A DNA stretch of 64,000 nt from Ureibacillus thermophilus (lineage in GTDB: Bacteria > Bacillota > Bacilli > Bacillales_A > Planococcaceae): NCBI RefSeq assembly GCF_004331915.1, contig NZ_CP036528.1, positions 1,316,567 through 1,380,566 on the forward strand, given 5' to 3'. A program made the position numbers and the translations under genes. The notes beneath the pieces are model-generated. The model saw only the letters and a list, made by a program, of their open reading frames with translations. It had not been told where the DNA came from and ran no database searches. Positions 27,093 through 36,390 of this stretch are shown here, one piece after another; position 1 is the first letter of the stretch; every line of letters begins with the position of its first letter.

Positions 27093-27920
27093 ATGATTGG
27101 AGAATTACTCGTACTATACAATACGTTATTTAATTACTTACTATTAAAATTCACAAAGGAAATAACGGGATTGTATGTCAAGAAACGAAGGCTTTTGTTC
27201 AGTGCATTCGTCAGCGGACTCGTGTCATCTATTTTTTATCAAACTTTTATAGGAGCTGTACTCAGTTTCCTGCTACTAATAGGACTCGCTTTCTCCTTTC
27301 GATTTCAAACTTTGTTAAAACAAGGAACAGTGTTGCTTGTAGCTACCTTTTTTCTGGGGGGGCTACTCACCAGTTTACTTCCTTTTTTGCTTAGGCAATC
27401 CGATCTCATTTTTTTTATCTTTTGTTTAAGTCTTGCTGTTCTTAGTTTAACTTTTATTCATTCGAAGTGGAGAAATCTGACAAAGGAAAGGTTGCAACAA
27501 TCTTTTGTAGTGGATTGCGAATTAGAGCTTTTTCAAAACACATATTCGTTGAAAGGATTCATTGATACGGGAAATGAATGTGTGGAGCCGATCAGCGGAA
27601 AACCTGTTCATTTCTTATCGTATCAAGCGGTAGAAGAAAAACTGCCGAAAGAATTAAAAGTTGGATTGCTTACGTGGAACGACCAGAATCCTTATCAACT
27701 AACAATGTTTCCTGACTTTATGTACCCCAAGATCAGAGTATTGAGATTGTCAACGGTTCAAAAAGAAACGTCTACCGCTTTAGCATTCCGATTTGAACGT
27801 CTGATTCTTTACGGAAACATAAAGAAGGAAATATTGGATGAATATGTTGTTTTTACAAGACACGATGCCCGTTTTCCGCAGAATGCACAAATGATTCTCC
27901 ACGTTTTAGCGTTGAACTAA
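27093..27920 (+). CDS. spoIIGA: sigma-E processing peptidase SpoIIGA
   Basis: Membrane aspartic protease that removes the pro-sequence of pro-sigma-E after engulfment signalling from the forespore. The 275-residue protein has five hydrophobic segments in its N-terminal half (residues 1-125) and a C-terminal protease domain with the catalytic motif FIDTGN ([19 protein letters not shown]). Family length is about 300. ATG at 27093 follows ATAGGAGGACG. It lies 20 bases before sigE, its substrate, the standard spoIIG operon. Confidence 0.95.
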   Translation: MIGELLVLYNTLFNYLLLKFTKEITGLYVKKRRLLFSAFVSGLVSSIFYQTFIGAVLSFLLLIGLAFSFRFQTLLKQGTVLLVATFFLGGLLTSLLPFLLRQSDLIFFIFCLSLAVLSLTFIHSKWRNLTKERLQQSFVVDCELELFQNTYSLKGFIDTGNECVEPISGKPVHFLSYQAVEEKLPKELKVGLLTWNDQNPYQLTMFPDFMYPKIRVLRLSTVQKETSTALAFRFERLILYGNIKKEILDEYVVFTRHDARFPQNAQMILHVLALN

Positions 27921-27940
27921 ATCATAAAGGGGGAGAATGG

Positions 27941-28648
27941 TTGTTTGGAAAATTAAAAGAACTGCTCTCAAGAATATTTAGTAAGTTTCGCACTAAAAAA
28001 ACATACTATATAGGAGGTCATGATTCATTGCCAGTGCCATTAACTAGAGAAGAGGAAATGTCAGTAATTGAAGCATTTATGAATGGGGATATGAAAGCAC
28101 GGGATACCCTCATTGAAAGAAATTTGCGACTTGTAGTTTACATTGCACGACGATTTGATAATACAGGTACGCCAATTGAAGATTTAATCAGCATCGGTTC
28201 GATTGGATTAATTAAAGCGATTGAAACCTACAATAAAGAAAAGAATATAAAACTTGCCACATACGCTTCTCGATGCATTGAGAATGAGATTTTAATGCAT
28301 TTGCGAAAGACAAGTCGTATGAAGGGCGAAGTTTCGTTGGATGAACCATTGAATTCTGATCCTGATGGTAATGAACTCCTTTTATCAGATATTTTAGGCA
28401 CAGATGAAGAAATTATTATGAATGATGTAGAAAAGAAAATTGAACGTGCGTCGATGTTTGAAGCTATTAACGGATTAAGCGAGAGAGAAAGATATATTAT
28501 GGAATGCCGTTTCGGATTAAACGGCAAAAAAGAAATGACTCAAAAAGAGGTAGCGGATCATTTAGGCATTTCCCAATCCTATATTTCCAGACTAGAAAAG
28601 AAAATTATTTCTGAGTTAAGAGAGTCCTTGAACCAACCAATCTCATAA
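27941..28648 (+). CDS. sigE: RNA polymerase sporulation sigma factor SigE (pro-sigma-E)
   Basis: First mother-cell sigma factor. The 235-residue protein has an N-terminal pro-sequence (about 27 residues, basic and amphipathic: [20 protein letters not shown]) ending at KTYYIGG, the SpoIIGA cleavage region; sigma-70 region 2 with [16 protein letters not shown] and STASR-like core segments follows, and region 4 with a helix-turn-helix ([19 protein letters not shown]). Starts with TTG at 27941 behind AAAGGGGGAG. A weak hairpin (28633-28659) overlaps the stop. Confidence 0.97.
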   Translation: MFGKLKELLSRIFSKFRTKKTYYIGGHDSLPVPLTREEEMSVIEAFMNGDMKARDTLIERNLRLVVYIARRFDNTGTPIEDLISIGSIGLIKAIETYNKEKNIKLATYASRCIENEILMHLRKTSRMKGEVSLDEPLNSDPDGNELLLSDILGTDEEIIMNDVEKKIERASMFEAINGLSERERYIMECRFGLNGKKEMTQKEVADHLGISQSYISRLEKKIISELRESLNQPIS

Positions 28649-28679
28649 AGAATTGGTTGAAATTGGACGAATTGCGCAC

Positions 28680-28708
28680 GCATATTCTTTTCCATTTCGG
28701 ACAAACTT
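28680..28708 (+). promoter_or_regulatory. sigma-F/sigma-G-type promoter of sigG
   Basis: GCATA (28680-28684), 14-base spacer, GGACAAACTT (28699-28708), which fits the forespore pattern GYATA ... GGnnAnAnTT. It lies 41 bases before the sigG start, matching forespore-specific expression of sigG. Confidence 0.72.
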
Positions 28709-28749
28709 AAAAAACAGTCCAAGAGATAAAAAGTCTGGAGGAAAAGAAG

Positions 28750-29532
28750 ATGGTGCGTACAAAAGTCGAGCTTTGTGGTGTTGATACTGCTTCCTTGCCG
28801 GTATTAAGCCATGAAGAAATGAGAGAGTTGTTTGTTCGTCTTAAAAATGGTGATACAACGGTAAGAGAACAATTGGTCATTTGCAATTTGCGATTAGTAT
28901 TGAGCATCGTTGGCCGGTTCTCTTACCGTGGGGAACAAGCAGATGATCTGTTCCAGGTAGGATGTATTGGATTATTGAAAGCCATCGATCATTTCGATTT
29001 AAAGCATAACGTAAGATTTTCCACATATGCTGTACCAATGATAATCGGAGAAATTCGCAGACACTTGCGGGACCATCATGCATTGAGAGTATCAAGATCA
29101 TTGAGAGATATTGCATATAAGGCGATGCAGGCGAAAGAAAAGTTCATATCCGAAAATTTATATGAACCGACAATTGAACAAATTGCCGAAATGATTGACA
29201 TGAAAAAAGAAGATGTGCTGTATGCTTTAGATGCAATTCAGGATCCCCTTTCTCTTCAGGAGCCGATTTATTCCGATGGCGGCGATGCAGTGTATATCAT
29301 GGACCAATTGCGAGATGAAGGTGTATCAGAAGATCAATGGGTTGCGTATGTGAGTGTAAAAGAAAGCATTCAAAGATTGGATGAACGTCAACAATTAATA
29401 CTTGCAAAGCGTTTTTACTATGGAGAAACGCAAACGGAAATTGCCAAATCCCTTGGAATATCCCAAGCCCAAATTTCTAGGCTCGAGAAAAGTGCTATAG
29501 AAACAATGCAAAAAGATTATAAATTTGGATGA
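28750..29532 (+). CDS. sigG: RNA polymerase sporulation sigma factor SigG
   Basis: Late forespore sigma factor. The 260-residue protein starts MVRTKVELCGVDTASLPVL, the typical sigma-G N-terminus used for control by SpoIIAB and Gin; region 2 contains NLRLVLSIVGRFSYRGEQADDLFQVGCIGLLKAI and region 4 the helix-turn-helix TEIAKSLGISQAQISRLEK. Family length is 260. ATG at 28750 follows TGGAGGAAAAG. It has its own forespore-type promoter and a terminator, while read-through from spoIIG is possible as in B. subtilis. Confidence 0.97.
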   Translation: MVRTKVELCGVDTASLPVLSHEEMRELFVRLKNGDTTVREQLVICNLRLVLSIVGRFSYRGEQADDLFQVGCIGLLKAIDHFDLKHNVRFSTYAVPMIIGEIRRHLRDHHALRVSRSLRDIAYKAMQAKEKFISENLYEPTIEQIAEMIDMKKEDVLYALDAIQDPLSLQEPIYSDGGDAVYIMDQLRDEGVSEDQWVAYVSVKESIQRLDERQQLILAKRFYYGETQTEIAKSLGISQAQISRLEKSAIETMQKDYKFG

Positions 29533-29550
29533 TGCTGATTCATATAATCC

Positions 29551-29580
29551 GACGCACTTTTTATAAGTGCGTTTTTATTT
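29551..29580 (+). terminator. terminator after sigG
   Basis: Stem ACGCACTT / AAGTGCGT with loop TTTAT, followed by TTTTATTTTT. Confidence 0.9.
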
Positions 29581-29662
29581 TTATCGGTCAAAGAGAAGGG
29601 TCAAACATAAAATAGAATTGAATGATTGTTACAGACATACGCCTTAAAGAAGAGGAGTTCAT

Positions 29663-29707
29663 ATGCATAATTTATACAAATGTTTGGTAGAAAGGAGATG
29701 CCATTGA
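29663..29707 (+). CDS. 14-codon leader ORF overlapping the ylmC start
   Basis: ATG at 29663 lies behind AGAGGAG (29652-29658) and encodes [14 protein letters not shown]. Its TGA stop (29705-29707) overlaps the TTG start of the next gene (29704), the layout of translational coupling. No homologue is recalled; it may be chance, but the ribosome site is as good as those of the real genes around it. Confidence 0.35.
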   Translation: MHNLYKCLVERRCH

Positions 29708-29940
29708 AGTTTTCAGAAGTGCAGCAAAAAGAAATTATTGAAGCCGGCAGCGGGCGTTTTATTGGATATATTATCGATGCGGAAGTATGTGCAACAACCG
29801 GTATGATTACAGCTTTTCTTGTGGCGGAACCGAAAAAAATGTTTAACTTTTTTCATGGAGATGAATCTGTACGAAGAGTATTAATCAGCGATATTTTAGT
29901 CATCGGGAAAGATGTCATTTTAGTAAAAGATGTTTCATAA
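29704..29940 (+). CDS. ylmC: YlmC/YmxH family PRC-barrel sporulation protein
   Basis: A 78-residue single PRC-barrel domain protein ([21 protein letters not shown], then [14 protein letters not shown] and [14 protein letters not shown]). YlmC/YmxH members are small Bacillales proteins associated with sporulation genes; molecular role unknown. TTG at 29704 is chosen over ATG 29698 because AAAGGAG (29691-29697) abuts that ATG but is well placed for the TTG. First gene of the ylm cluster after sigG; the usual next gene, ylmD, is missing. Confidence 0.82.
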   Translation: MKFSEVQQKEIIEAGSGRFIGYIIDAEVCATTGMITAFLVAEPKKMFNFFHGDESVRRVLISDILVIGKDVILVKDVS

Positions 29941-30016
29941 TACCGCGATTTCATTGAAAAATAGAGAGTTGATTGTTAAAATGAAAGAAACTATTGTTGT
30001 AAAGATGGGATTTAGT

Positions 30017-30688
30017 ATGTCAAGCATTCGAGAAAACTTAGAAATCATTCAGCAAAGAATCGAAGAAGCAAAAACAAGAGCTAATCGATTGAATGATGAT
30101 ATTAATATTATTGCAGTGACAAAACAAGTTTCTGTAGAACGCACGAAAGAAACATTGGATGCAGGGCTTGTTCATCTCGGCGAAAATCGTCCAGAAGGAT
30201 TGCTTTCAAAAAAAGAAGAAATTCGAGAACAGGCAATCTGGCATTATATTGGTACCCTTCAAACAAGAAAAGTAAAAAAAGTCATTAATGAAATTGATTA
30301 TCTTCATTCACTGGACCGCCTCAGTTTAGCGGAAGAAATCGAAAAACGGGCAGAAAAGCCGGTTAAATGCTTTGTGCAAGTCAATGTGTCCGGTGAAGAA
30401 TCAAAACATGGATTAAGCAAAGAAGAGACCATTCCATTCATTCAGGCTTTAGAGAAATTCACTAAAATTCAAGTGGTCGGATTAATGACGATGGCGCCGT
30501 ATACAGATGATAAAGAAACAATTCGAAAAGTCTTTCGAGAATTGAAAGAATTACAACAAGAGGTTGTGAAGCTAAACTTGCCGTATGCACCGTGCCAAGA
30601 ATTATCTATGGGAATGTCCAACGACTATGAAATTGCAATTGAAGAAGGTGCTACATTTATAAGAATCGGAACAGCTCTTGTTGGATAG
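30017..30688 (+). CDS. ylmE: YggS family pyridoxal-phosphate homeostasis protein (YlmE)
   Basis: PLP-binding protein of the YggS/PLPBP family, thought to buffer PLP supply; no catalytic reaction is established. The 223-residue protein has the PLP lysine in [11 protein letters not shown], then [26 protein letters not shown], and the phosphate-binding [29 protein letters not shown] at the end. The start is uncertain: ATG 30017 gives the family N-terminus ([11 protein letters not shown]) but has a poor ribosome site; ATG 29981 would add 12 residues. sepF follows 11 bases later. Confidence 0.93.
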   Translation: MSSIRENLEIIQQRIEEAKTRANRLNDDINIIAVTKQVSVERTKETLDAGLVHLGENRPEGLLSKKEEIREQAIWHYIGTLQTRKVKKVINEIDYLHSLDRLSLAEEIEKRAEKPVKCFVQVNVSGEESKHGLSKEETIPFIQALEKFTKIQVVGLMTMAPYTDDKETIRKVFRELKELQQEVVKLNLPYAPCQELSMGMSNDYEIAIEEGATFIRIGTALVG

Positions 30689-30699
30689 GAGGTTGAAAA

Positions 30700-31155
30700 A
30701 TGGGCGTGTTCAGCAAAATAAAAAATTTCTTTTACTTAGAAGATGAAGATGATGAAATTCAACCACCAATCAAAGAACCAGCTGTATTGCCGCAAGAGAC
30801 TGTAACAAGAAAAACGAAAAAAATTGTGAATAGCTATGGCGAAGAAAAAACGCTGAATGTCATTAATATTCAATCTGCCAATGCTTTGAAAAACACGAAA
30901 GTAATCATTGTCGAGCCAAGGGTGTATGCTGAAGCGCAAGATATTTCGGAGCATTTAAAAAATAAACGGGCCATCATTGTCAATCTTCAGCGAATTGATC
31001 GAGAGGCGGGAATGCGAATTATTGATTTTTTGAGCGGAACCGTCTATGCTTTAGGTGGAGATATTCAGCGAATTGGCGATAATATCTTTTTATGCACACC
31101 AGATAACGTGGAAGTGCAAGGTGAAATTTCAGGATATTTTTACGACGATATTTAA
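30700..31155 (+). CDS. sepF: cell division protein SepF
   Basis: Cytoplasmic FtsZ-binding protein that bends into rings and anchors FtsZ to the membrane, partly redundant with FtsA. The 151-residue protein has an N-terminal amphipathic membrane helix (MGVFSKIKNFFYLED), an acidic linker, and the SepF domain (about 60-150) with KVIIVEPRVYAEAQDISEHL, NLQRIDREAGMRIIDFLSG and GGDIQRIGDNIFLCTP. ATG at 30700 follows ATAGGAGGT. Confidence 0.97.
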   Translation: MGVFSKIKNFFYLEDEDDEIQPPIKEPAVLPQETVTRKTKKIVNSYGEEKTLNVINIQSANALKNTKVIIVEPRVYAEAQDISEHLKNKRAIIVNLQRIDREAGMRIIDFLSGTVYALGGDIQRIGDNIFLCTPDNVEVQGEISGYFYDDI

Positions 31156-31179
31156 AAATAGAGAGGTAATAAAAAATCT

Positions 31180-31443
31180 ATGGATATTGTAGATATTATA
31201 AATTTTGTTTTCAGAATTTATACATTAATGTTAATCGTTTATATTTTAATGTCTTGGATACCGTCCAGCAGGGATACAGCGTTCGGACGCTTTTTAGAAA
31301 AATTTTGTGAACCTTATTTAGGATTTTTCCGCAAGTTTATTCCGCCGCTTGGAATGATTGATTTTTCGCCGATTATTGCTTTACTTGTGTTGACGTTTAT
31401 TGAACAAGGCATTTATAACTTGCTCTATATGTTATTTTATTAA
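31180..31443 (+). CDS. ylmG: YggT family membrane protein (YlmG)
   Basis: An 87-residue membrane protein with two hydrophobic helices and the YggT signature LMSWIPSS...FLEKFCEPYLGFFRKFIPPLGMIDFSPIIALLVL. The family is linked to division and, in plastids, nucleoid or cytochrome assembly; its role in Firmicutes is not settled. ATG at 31180 follows GAGAGGTAAT. A terminator-like hairpin comes directly after the stop. Confidence 0.93.
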   Translation: MDIVDIINFVFRIYTLMLIVYILMSWIPSSRDTAFGRFLEKFCEPYLGFFRKFIPPLGMIDFSPIIALLVLTFIEQGIYNLLYMLFY

Positions 31444-31444
31444 T

Positions 31445-31477
31445 GGGTGCGGCTCGCTGGGAGTCACATCCTTTTTT
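31445..31477 (+). terminator. terminator after ylmG
   Basis: Hairpin GGGTGCGGCT / AGTCACATCC with one mismatch and two G-T pairs, followed by six T. Confidence 0.72.
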
Positions 31478-31538
31478 ATAATGTTCGAACTTTTCTAAAT
31501 TATGCATTTACTTAAATTCAATTAAGTGAGTTGACGAT

Positions 31539-32324
31539 ATGAACCATATTTTGCAGCATTTTCATAAAGATGAACATCCTTTTATAGAAAGAGTCCTTGA
31601 ATGGAAAAAAGAAGTGGAGGATCGGTATGCGCCAAAATTGACCGCATTTTTAGATCCCCGAGAACAATATATTGTCCAATCTATCGTTGGGAATCAAGGC
31701 GAGCTTTCTGTATATAGCGAGGGGATTTTTCAGGAAGCGGAACGCAAAAAAGTTTATATTGCCCCATCTTATTTTGTTCCAACAATGGAAGACTACGATA
31801 TCTCCATTTTAAAACTGTCATTTCCCTCTAAATTTGTTCAATTAAAACATCCGGATGTATTAGGAGCACTGCTGTCCCTCGGAATTGACCGCAAACATTT
31901 TGGCGATATTCGCATGAATGAAGAAATGATTCAGTTTGCTTGTACAAAAGAAATTGCTCTTTACGTCAAAACCAACTTGCAAAAAGTAGGGAGAGTAAAT
32001 GTTCGGATTGATGAAGTAGAAAACATAAATGAGCTCATCCCTCCGCAAGAGGATTGGAAAGAGCAGCAGCTTACAGTTTCTTCGATGAGATTAGATGCAG
32101 TGATGTCGAGTTGTTTTAATATCTCAAGGCAAAAATCCCAAAATTTGATTCGTGGAGGTAAAGTAAAGGTCAACTTTACTCTTTCAGAAAAAACGGACTT
32201 TGAATTGCAAGAAGGGGATATGATTTCCTGCCGTGGATTTGGACGTTTCAAAATCAATGCCATTGAAGGACGAACAAAAAAGGAGAAAATTCGTTTAAGC
32301 ATTTGTCGAATTGACAGAAAGTGA
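31539..32324 (+). CDS. ylmH: S4-domain RNA-binding protein YlmH
   Basis: A 261-residue protein of the YlmH family, with an N-terminal RRM-like part and a C-terminal S4 RNA-binding domain (about 180-240: SSMRLDAVMSSCFNISRQKSQNLIRGGKVKVNF). YlmH has been tied to ribosome-associated quality control, working with stalled 50S-peptidyl-tRNA complexes, which would link it to rqcH at 49.6 kb in this window. ATG at 31539 follows AAGTGAGTTG. divIVA comes next, as in all relatives. Confidence 0.93.
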   Translation: MNHILQHFHKDEHPFIERVLEWKKEVEDRYAPKLTAFLDPREQYIVQSIVGNQGELSVYSEGIFQEAERKKVYIAPSYFVPTMEDYDISILKLSFPSKFVQLKHPDVLGALLSLGIDRKHFGDIRMNEEMIQFACTKEIALYVKTNLQKVGRVNVRIDEVENINELIPPQEDWKEQQLTVSSMRLDAVMSSCFNISRQKSQNLIRGGKVKVNFTLSEKTDFELQEGDMISCRGFGRFKINAIEGRTKKEKIRLSICRIDRK

Positions 32325-32365
32325 GTCGAATCAAAAAATTTACTGTAAAGAATTATCTTGATGGG

Positions 32366-32371
32366 TATAAT
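32366..32371 (+). promoter_or_regulatory. candidate -10 element before divIVA
   Basis: A perfect TATAAT 40 bases before the divIVA start, in an 87-base spacer. No clear -35 was found at 17 bases, so this is tentative. Confidence 0.3.
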
Positions 32372-32411
32372 AGTTATATGCTTATATTTTTGATTAAAGG
32401 AGTGCGAAACG

Positions 32412-32966
32412 ATGCCACTATCACCTCTTGATATACATAATAAAGAATTTACAAGGGCTTTCCGCGGCTATGCGGAAGACGAGGTTAATGAATTTTTGGA
32501 CCAAATTATTAAAGACTATGAGCTGTTACTCCGAGAAAAAAAAGAGCTTGAAGATAAAGTAAAACAAATGACCGAACAAATGGAACACTACAATACGATG
32601 GAAGAAACGCTGCAAAAATCCATTGTCGTTGCGCAAGAAGCTGCGGAGGAAGTGCGCAGAAATGCCCAGCAAGAGGCCAAGTTAATCATTAAAGAAGCAG
32701 AAAAAAACGCGGATCGCATCGTGAACGAAGCATTGACAAAGGCTCGTAAAATTACGATTGAAATCGACGCTTTAAAAAAGCAATCCAAGGTGTTTCGCAA
32801 TCGTTTCAAAATGTTGGTGGAAGCTCAATTAGACTTATTGAATTCCGACGACTGGGATCATTTAATGGAATATGATATTGGTTTAACAGAAATCCAAGAA
32901 CAATTTAGACAAGAGGACGAAGATGATTTTCTAAAAAACAGTACAAGTGAGCAAGAAAAGTATTAA
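32412..32966 (+). CDS. divIVA: cell-pole and septum protein DivIVA
   Basis: Coiled-coil protein that recognises negatively curved membrane at septa and poles and places MinJ/MinCD and, in sporulation, the chromosome anchor. The 184-residue protein has the N-terminal membrane-binding segment PLSPLDIHNKEFTRAFRGY and EDEVNEFLDQIIKDYE, then a long heptad coiled coil to about residue 130. ATG at 32412 follows AAAGGAGTG. The following gap contains the ileS T-box leader. Confidence 0.97.
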   Translation: MPLSPLDIHNKEFTRAFRGYAEDEVNEFLDQIIKDYELLLREKKELEDKVKQMTEQMEHYNTMEETLQKSIVVAQEAAEEVRRNAQQEAKLIIKEAEKNADRIVNEALTKARKITIEIDALKKQSKVFRNRFKMLVEAQLDLLNSDDWDHLMEYDIGLTEIQEQFRQEDEDDFLKNSTSEQEKY

Positions 32967-32981
32967 TAATTTTCTTACTAC

Positions 32982-33010
32982 TTGACGGGCTCCCATGATT
33001 TTCATATACT
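32982..33010 (+). promoter_or_regulatory. sigma-A promoter of the ileS T-box leader
   Basis: TTGACG (32982-32987), 17-base spacer, TATACT (33005-33010), about 35 bases before the first conserved T-box element. Confidence 0.85.
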
Positions 33011-33048
33011 GATACACAGAAATTTAATACATGCGGCTGACAGGTGTT

Positions 33049-33292
33049 GACGGAGAAAGTATTTTTTGTCCGTGGCAATTATAGCGATCCGAGGATGGTG
33101 GAAGCTCGGACAAGCGGCAAAAAAGAAAATCACTCCCGAGCCAAATCACTGAAAGAACAGTAAGTGATTTCGTCTACACGGCGTTACAGTGTCAAGAGGC
33201 AGCGTCGAAATGCTTTTCTTCGGCGTTGTAAAGAAGGGTGGTACCACGGGTAATCGTTTCTCGTCCCTATGGGATAGAGAAACTTTTTTTAT
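33049..33292 (+). promoter_or_regulatory. T-box riboswitch (tRNA-Ile sensor) of ileS
   Basis: Classical T-box leader. Stem I begins GACGGAGAAAGTA, and the stem I apical AG-type motif GAGGATGGTGGAAGCTC is present. The likely specifier codon ATC (isoleucine) is at 33129-33131. The T-box sequence AAGGGTGGTACCACG is at 33234-33248 and is followed by a terminator with stems GTTTCTC (33256-33262) / GAGAAAC (33277-33283) and seven T. Uncharged tRNA-Ile is expected to favour the antiterminator and switch on ileS. It fills most of the 392-base gap between divIVA and ileS. Confidence 0.95.
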
Positions 33293-33358
33293 TATTGGGG
33301 ATTTTCTTTTTTGCCGAATAGATAGTATGAAGTCAAAAATAAACAAGGAGGAAACATA

Positions 33359-36121
33359 ATGGTAGAGTATAAAGATACGTTGTTAATGCCGAAGACCGAT
33401 TTCCCGATGCGAGGAAATCTACCGGTAAACGAACCAAAAATTCAAGCAAAATGGGAAGAAATGGATATTAATCAACTTGTATTAGAGCGTACGAAAGGCC
33501 GTCCGGAATTCGTATTGCATGATGGTCCTCCATATGCAAACGGTGATATTCATATTGGACATGCGTTAAATAAAATCATTAAAGATATGATTAACCGCCA
33601 CCGTTCTATGACAGGCTATCATGTGCCATATATTCCTGGTTGGGATACTCACGGACTACCAATCGAGCATGCCTTGACGAAAAAAGGCGTGAACCGTAAA
33701 GAAATGTCGGTTGCTGAATTCCGTAAACTCTGTGAAGAGTATGCCTACGAACAAATTGAAAACCAAAAAGCGCAATTTAAGCGTTTGGGAGTTCGCGGCG
33801 ATTGGAAAAATCCTTATGTCACATTAACCCCTGAATTTGAAGCCCGTCAAATTGAAGTGTTTGGCCGCATGGCAGAGAAAGGATATATATACAAAGGACT
33901 AAAACCTGTTTATTGGTCTCCATCCTCTGAATCTGCGTTGGCAGAAGCAGAAATTGAATATAAAGATGTGAAGTCTCCTTCCATTTATGTAAGTTTTGAA
34001 ATCAAAGATGCAAAAGGCGTTGTACCTGAAGAGGCCAAGTTCATTATCTGGACAACAACACCTTGGACAATTCCAGCCAACCTAGGAATTTCAGTCAACC
34101 CAGAATTTACGTATGCTGTTGTGAAAGTGGATGGCAACTTATATATCATTGCAAAAGAATTGATTGAAAATGTTTCAAAAGAAATTGGATGGGAACAAGT
34201 TGAAATTGTGCAAGAAGTAAAAGGACAACAATTGGAATATATTGTAGCCAAACATCCATTCTATGACCGCGATTCTTTAGTAATGGTTGGGGAACACGTT
34301 ACGCTCGATGCCGGTACTGGATGCGTTCACACAGCGCCTGGCCACGGGGAAGACGACTATATCGTCGGTAAAAAATACGGTTTAGATGTATTAAGCCCAA
34401 TTGATGACCGTGGTTGCTATACAAGTGAAGCGCCAGGATTTGAGGGCATGTTCTATGATGATGCCAACAAAGTCGTGACTGAAAAATTAAAAGAAGTGGG
34501 CGCCTTATTAAAATTAGGTTTCATCACCCACTCCTATCCACATGACTGGCGCACGAAAAAACCGGTGATTTTCCGTGCTACACCGCAATGGTTCTGTTCC
34601 ATCGAGCCGTTCCGCGATCAATTATTGGAAGCGATTGAAAATACAACATTTACGCCAAACTGGGGTAAAATCCGCCTTTACAATATGATTCGCGACCGCG
34701 GCGACTGGTGTATTTCCCGTCAACGGGCTTGGGGTGTGCCAATTCCAGTATTCTATGCGGAAAACGGTGAAGAAATCATTACGCCAGAAACAATCGCCCA
34801 TGTGGCAAAATTATTCCGTGAACATGGTTCAAACATTTGGTTCGAAAAAGAAGCGAAAGAATTATTGCCAGAAGGATTTACTCATCCGGGAAGTCCAAAC
34901 GGCAAATTTACAAAAGAAAAAGATATTATGGACGTTTGGTTTGACTCCGGTTCCACTCACCAGGGCGTGCTTGTAGAACGCGGCATGAAATATCCTGCTG
35001 ACCTTTATTTGGAAGGTTCTGACCAATATCGCGGATGGTTTAACTCATCTCTCATTACATCTGTTGCCATCAACGGTTTCGCACCTTATAAAGGCATCCT
35101 GTCTCACGGTTTCGTACTGGATGGGGAAGGCCGTAAAATGAGTAAATCTCTTGGAAACGTAATTGCCCCTGAACAAGTAATGAAACAATACGGTGCGGAT
35201 ATTCTTCGCTTGTGGGTGGCATCTGTAGACTATACTGGCGATGTACGGATTTCCATGGATTTGTTAAAACAAATTTCCGAAGTGTATCGTAAAATCCGCA
35301 ACACGCTTCGCTATTTGCACGGTAACTTATTTGATTTTGATCCGAAAAAAGACCGCGTTCCTTACGAAAACTTACGCGAAGTGGATCAATATATGTACAT
35401 GCGTTTGCAGGAAGTATTAAAACAAGTGCGTGCAGCTTATGACCGCTATGATTTCTCAGCTGTATATCATGCTATCAACAACTTTGTATCCGTTGAACTG
35501 TCTGCCTTCTATTTGGATGTGGCAAAAGACGTGGTTTATATTGAAGCACCAACAAATCCTGCTCGCCGTGCAATGCAAACAGTAATGTATGACAGCTTGT
35601 TGACATTGCTAAAAATCTTAACGCCAATTATTCCGCATACAACGGATGAATTATGGTCTTACTTAAACGAAGAAGAAGTATCTGTGCAATTAACAGACTT
35701 CCCAGAAGTGGATGAGCGCGAGAACTTCAAAGAGTTGAAAGAAAAATGGGGCAAAGTGATGGATATTCGCGATGAAGTATTGAAAGCTCTTGAAGAAGCG
35801 CGAAATGAAAAAGTTATAGGTAAACCATTGGATGCAAAAGTAGTTGTTTATGCAGATGACGAAAACGTATTAGCGCTATTGAACGATGACAAAGTTGATT
35901 TCAAACAAATTACCCTTGTTTCTCAATTTGTCGTTGCCGGCAGTCGAAAAGATGCACCAGAAAATGCTATTGCATTAGAGAATACATCTATCGTTGTAGA
36001 AAAAGCGGATGGAGGAAAATGTGAACGCTGCTGGTCTTATTCAGAAACGGTTGGCCAAAATGAAACACATTCTACATTGTGCGCCCGCTGTGCAGAAATT
36101 GTAATCAATCATTACGAATAA
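33359..36121 (+). CDS. ileS: isoleucine--tRNA ligase
   Basis: Class I aminoacyl-tRNA synthetase charging tRNA-Ile, with an editing domain that removes valine. The 920-residue protein has the HIGH motif HIGH at 65-68 ([13 protein letters not shown]), the CP1 editing domain with [12 protein letters not shown] and the [16 protein letters not shown] segment, the KMSKS motif at 593-597, and a C-terminal zinc site (CERCWSYSE and CARCAE). This is the eubacterial, mupirocin-sensitive type by layout. ATG at 33359 follows AAGGAGGAAAC. Expression is controlled by the T-box leader. Confidence 0.98.
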   Translation: MVEYKDTLLMPKTDFPMRGNLPVNEPKIQAKWEEMDINQLVLERTKGRPEFVLHDGPPYANGDIHIGHALNKIIKDMINRHRSMTGYHVPYIPGWDTHGLPIEHALTKKGVNRKEMSVAEFRKLCEEYAYEQIENQKAQFKRLGVRGDWKNPYVTLTPEFEARQIEVFGRMAEKGYIYKGLKPVYWSPSSESALAEAEIEYKDVKSPSIYVSFEIKDAKGVVPEEAKFIIWTTTPWTIPANLGISVNPEFTYAVVKVDGNLYIIAKELIENVSKEIGWEQVEIVQEVKGQQLEYIVAKHPFYDRDSLVMVGEHVTLDAGTGCVHTAPGHGEDDYIVGKKYGLDVLSPIDDRGCYTSEAPGFEGMFYDDANKVVTEKLKEVGALLKLGFITHSYPHDWRTKKPVIFRATPQWFCSIEPFRDQLLEAIENTTFTPNWGKIRLYNMIRDRGDWCISRQRAWGVPIPVFYAENGEEIITPETIAHVAKLFREHGSNIWFEKEAKELLPEGFTHPGSPNGKFTKEKDIMDVWFDSGSTHQGVLVERGMKYPADLYLEGSDQYRGWFNSSLITSVAINGFAPYKGILSHGFVLDGEGRKMSKSLGNVIAPEQVMKQYGADILRLWVASVDYTGDVRISMDLLKQISEVYRKIRNTLRYLHGNLFDFDPKKDRVPYENLREVDQYMYMRLQEVLKQVRAAYDRYDFSAVYHAINNFVSVELSAFYLDVAKDVVYIEAPTNPARRAMQTVMYDSLLTLLKILTPIIPHTTDELWSYLNEEEVSVQLTDFPEVDERENFKELKEKWGKVMDIRDEVLKALEEARNEKVIGKPLDAKVVVYADDENVLALLNDDKVDFKQITLVSQFVVAGSRKDAPENAIALENTSIVVEKADGGKCERCWSYSETVGQNETHSTLCARCAEIVINHYE

Positions 36122-36129
36122 TCTTTTTC

Positions 36130-36168
36130 CCGCTCTTGAATATAAGATCATTCAAGAGCGGATTTTTT
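36130..36168 (+). terminator. terminator after ileS
   Basis: Twelve-base perfect stem CCGCTCTTGAAT (36130-36141) / ATTCAAGAGCGG (36150-36161) with an 8-base loop, followed by six T. Confidence 0.95.
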
Positions 36169-36196
36169 GTTTAGGGTGTTTGGTTTGGACATTCGA

Positions 36197-36343
36197 GCGG
36201 TGTTTCACATTAAACTGGTGGACAAATACACGAAAATGGAGGGTATCCGCACCAAAGAGGTTGACAAACGCACGAAAAGGAAGGATATCTGCACTAAATG
36301 GAATATCATCCGCACGAAAAAGTGGAAAGCAACGAATATGCAT
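36197..36343. repeat. degenerate 21-bp tandem repeat, about seven units
   Basis: Units start at 36197, 36218, 36239, 36260, 36281, 36302 and 36323, all exactly 21 bases. The core is close to GATATCCGCACGAAA; units 2-6 are clearest and the outer two are degraded. Because 21 is a multiple of three, frames stay open on both strands (forward: repeating I-R-T-K / D-K-R-T-K words), producing spurious ORFs of 61-85 codons. There is no ribosome site or promoter to support a protein. The remaining part of the 302-base ileS-lspA gap holds the ileS terminator and the lspA promoter region. Confidence 0.8.
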
Positions 36344-36381
36344 GGCAGATGAGAAGATTTTCTGTATTAATGGACGGAATA

Positions 36382-36390
36382 TGTTAGAAT
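36382..36390 (+). promoter_or_regulatory. candidate extended -10 promoter of lspA
   Basis: TGTTAGAAT is an extended -10 (TGn plus TAGAAT), 34 bases before the lspA GTG. The -35 region is poor, as often with extended -10 promoters. Confidence 0.5.

Noticed and set aside
28633-28659. Possible terminator at the end of sigE (CAACCAAT / ATTGGTTG)
   Set aside because: Eight-base stem overlapping the stop codon but no T-run; read-through into sigG is expected, so not called a terminator.
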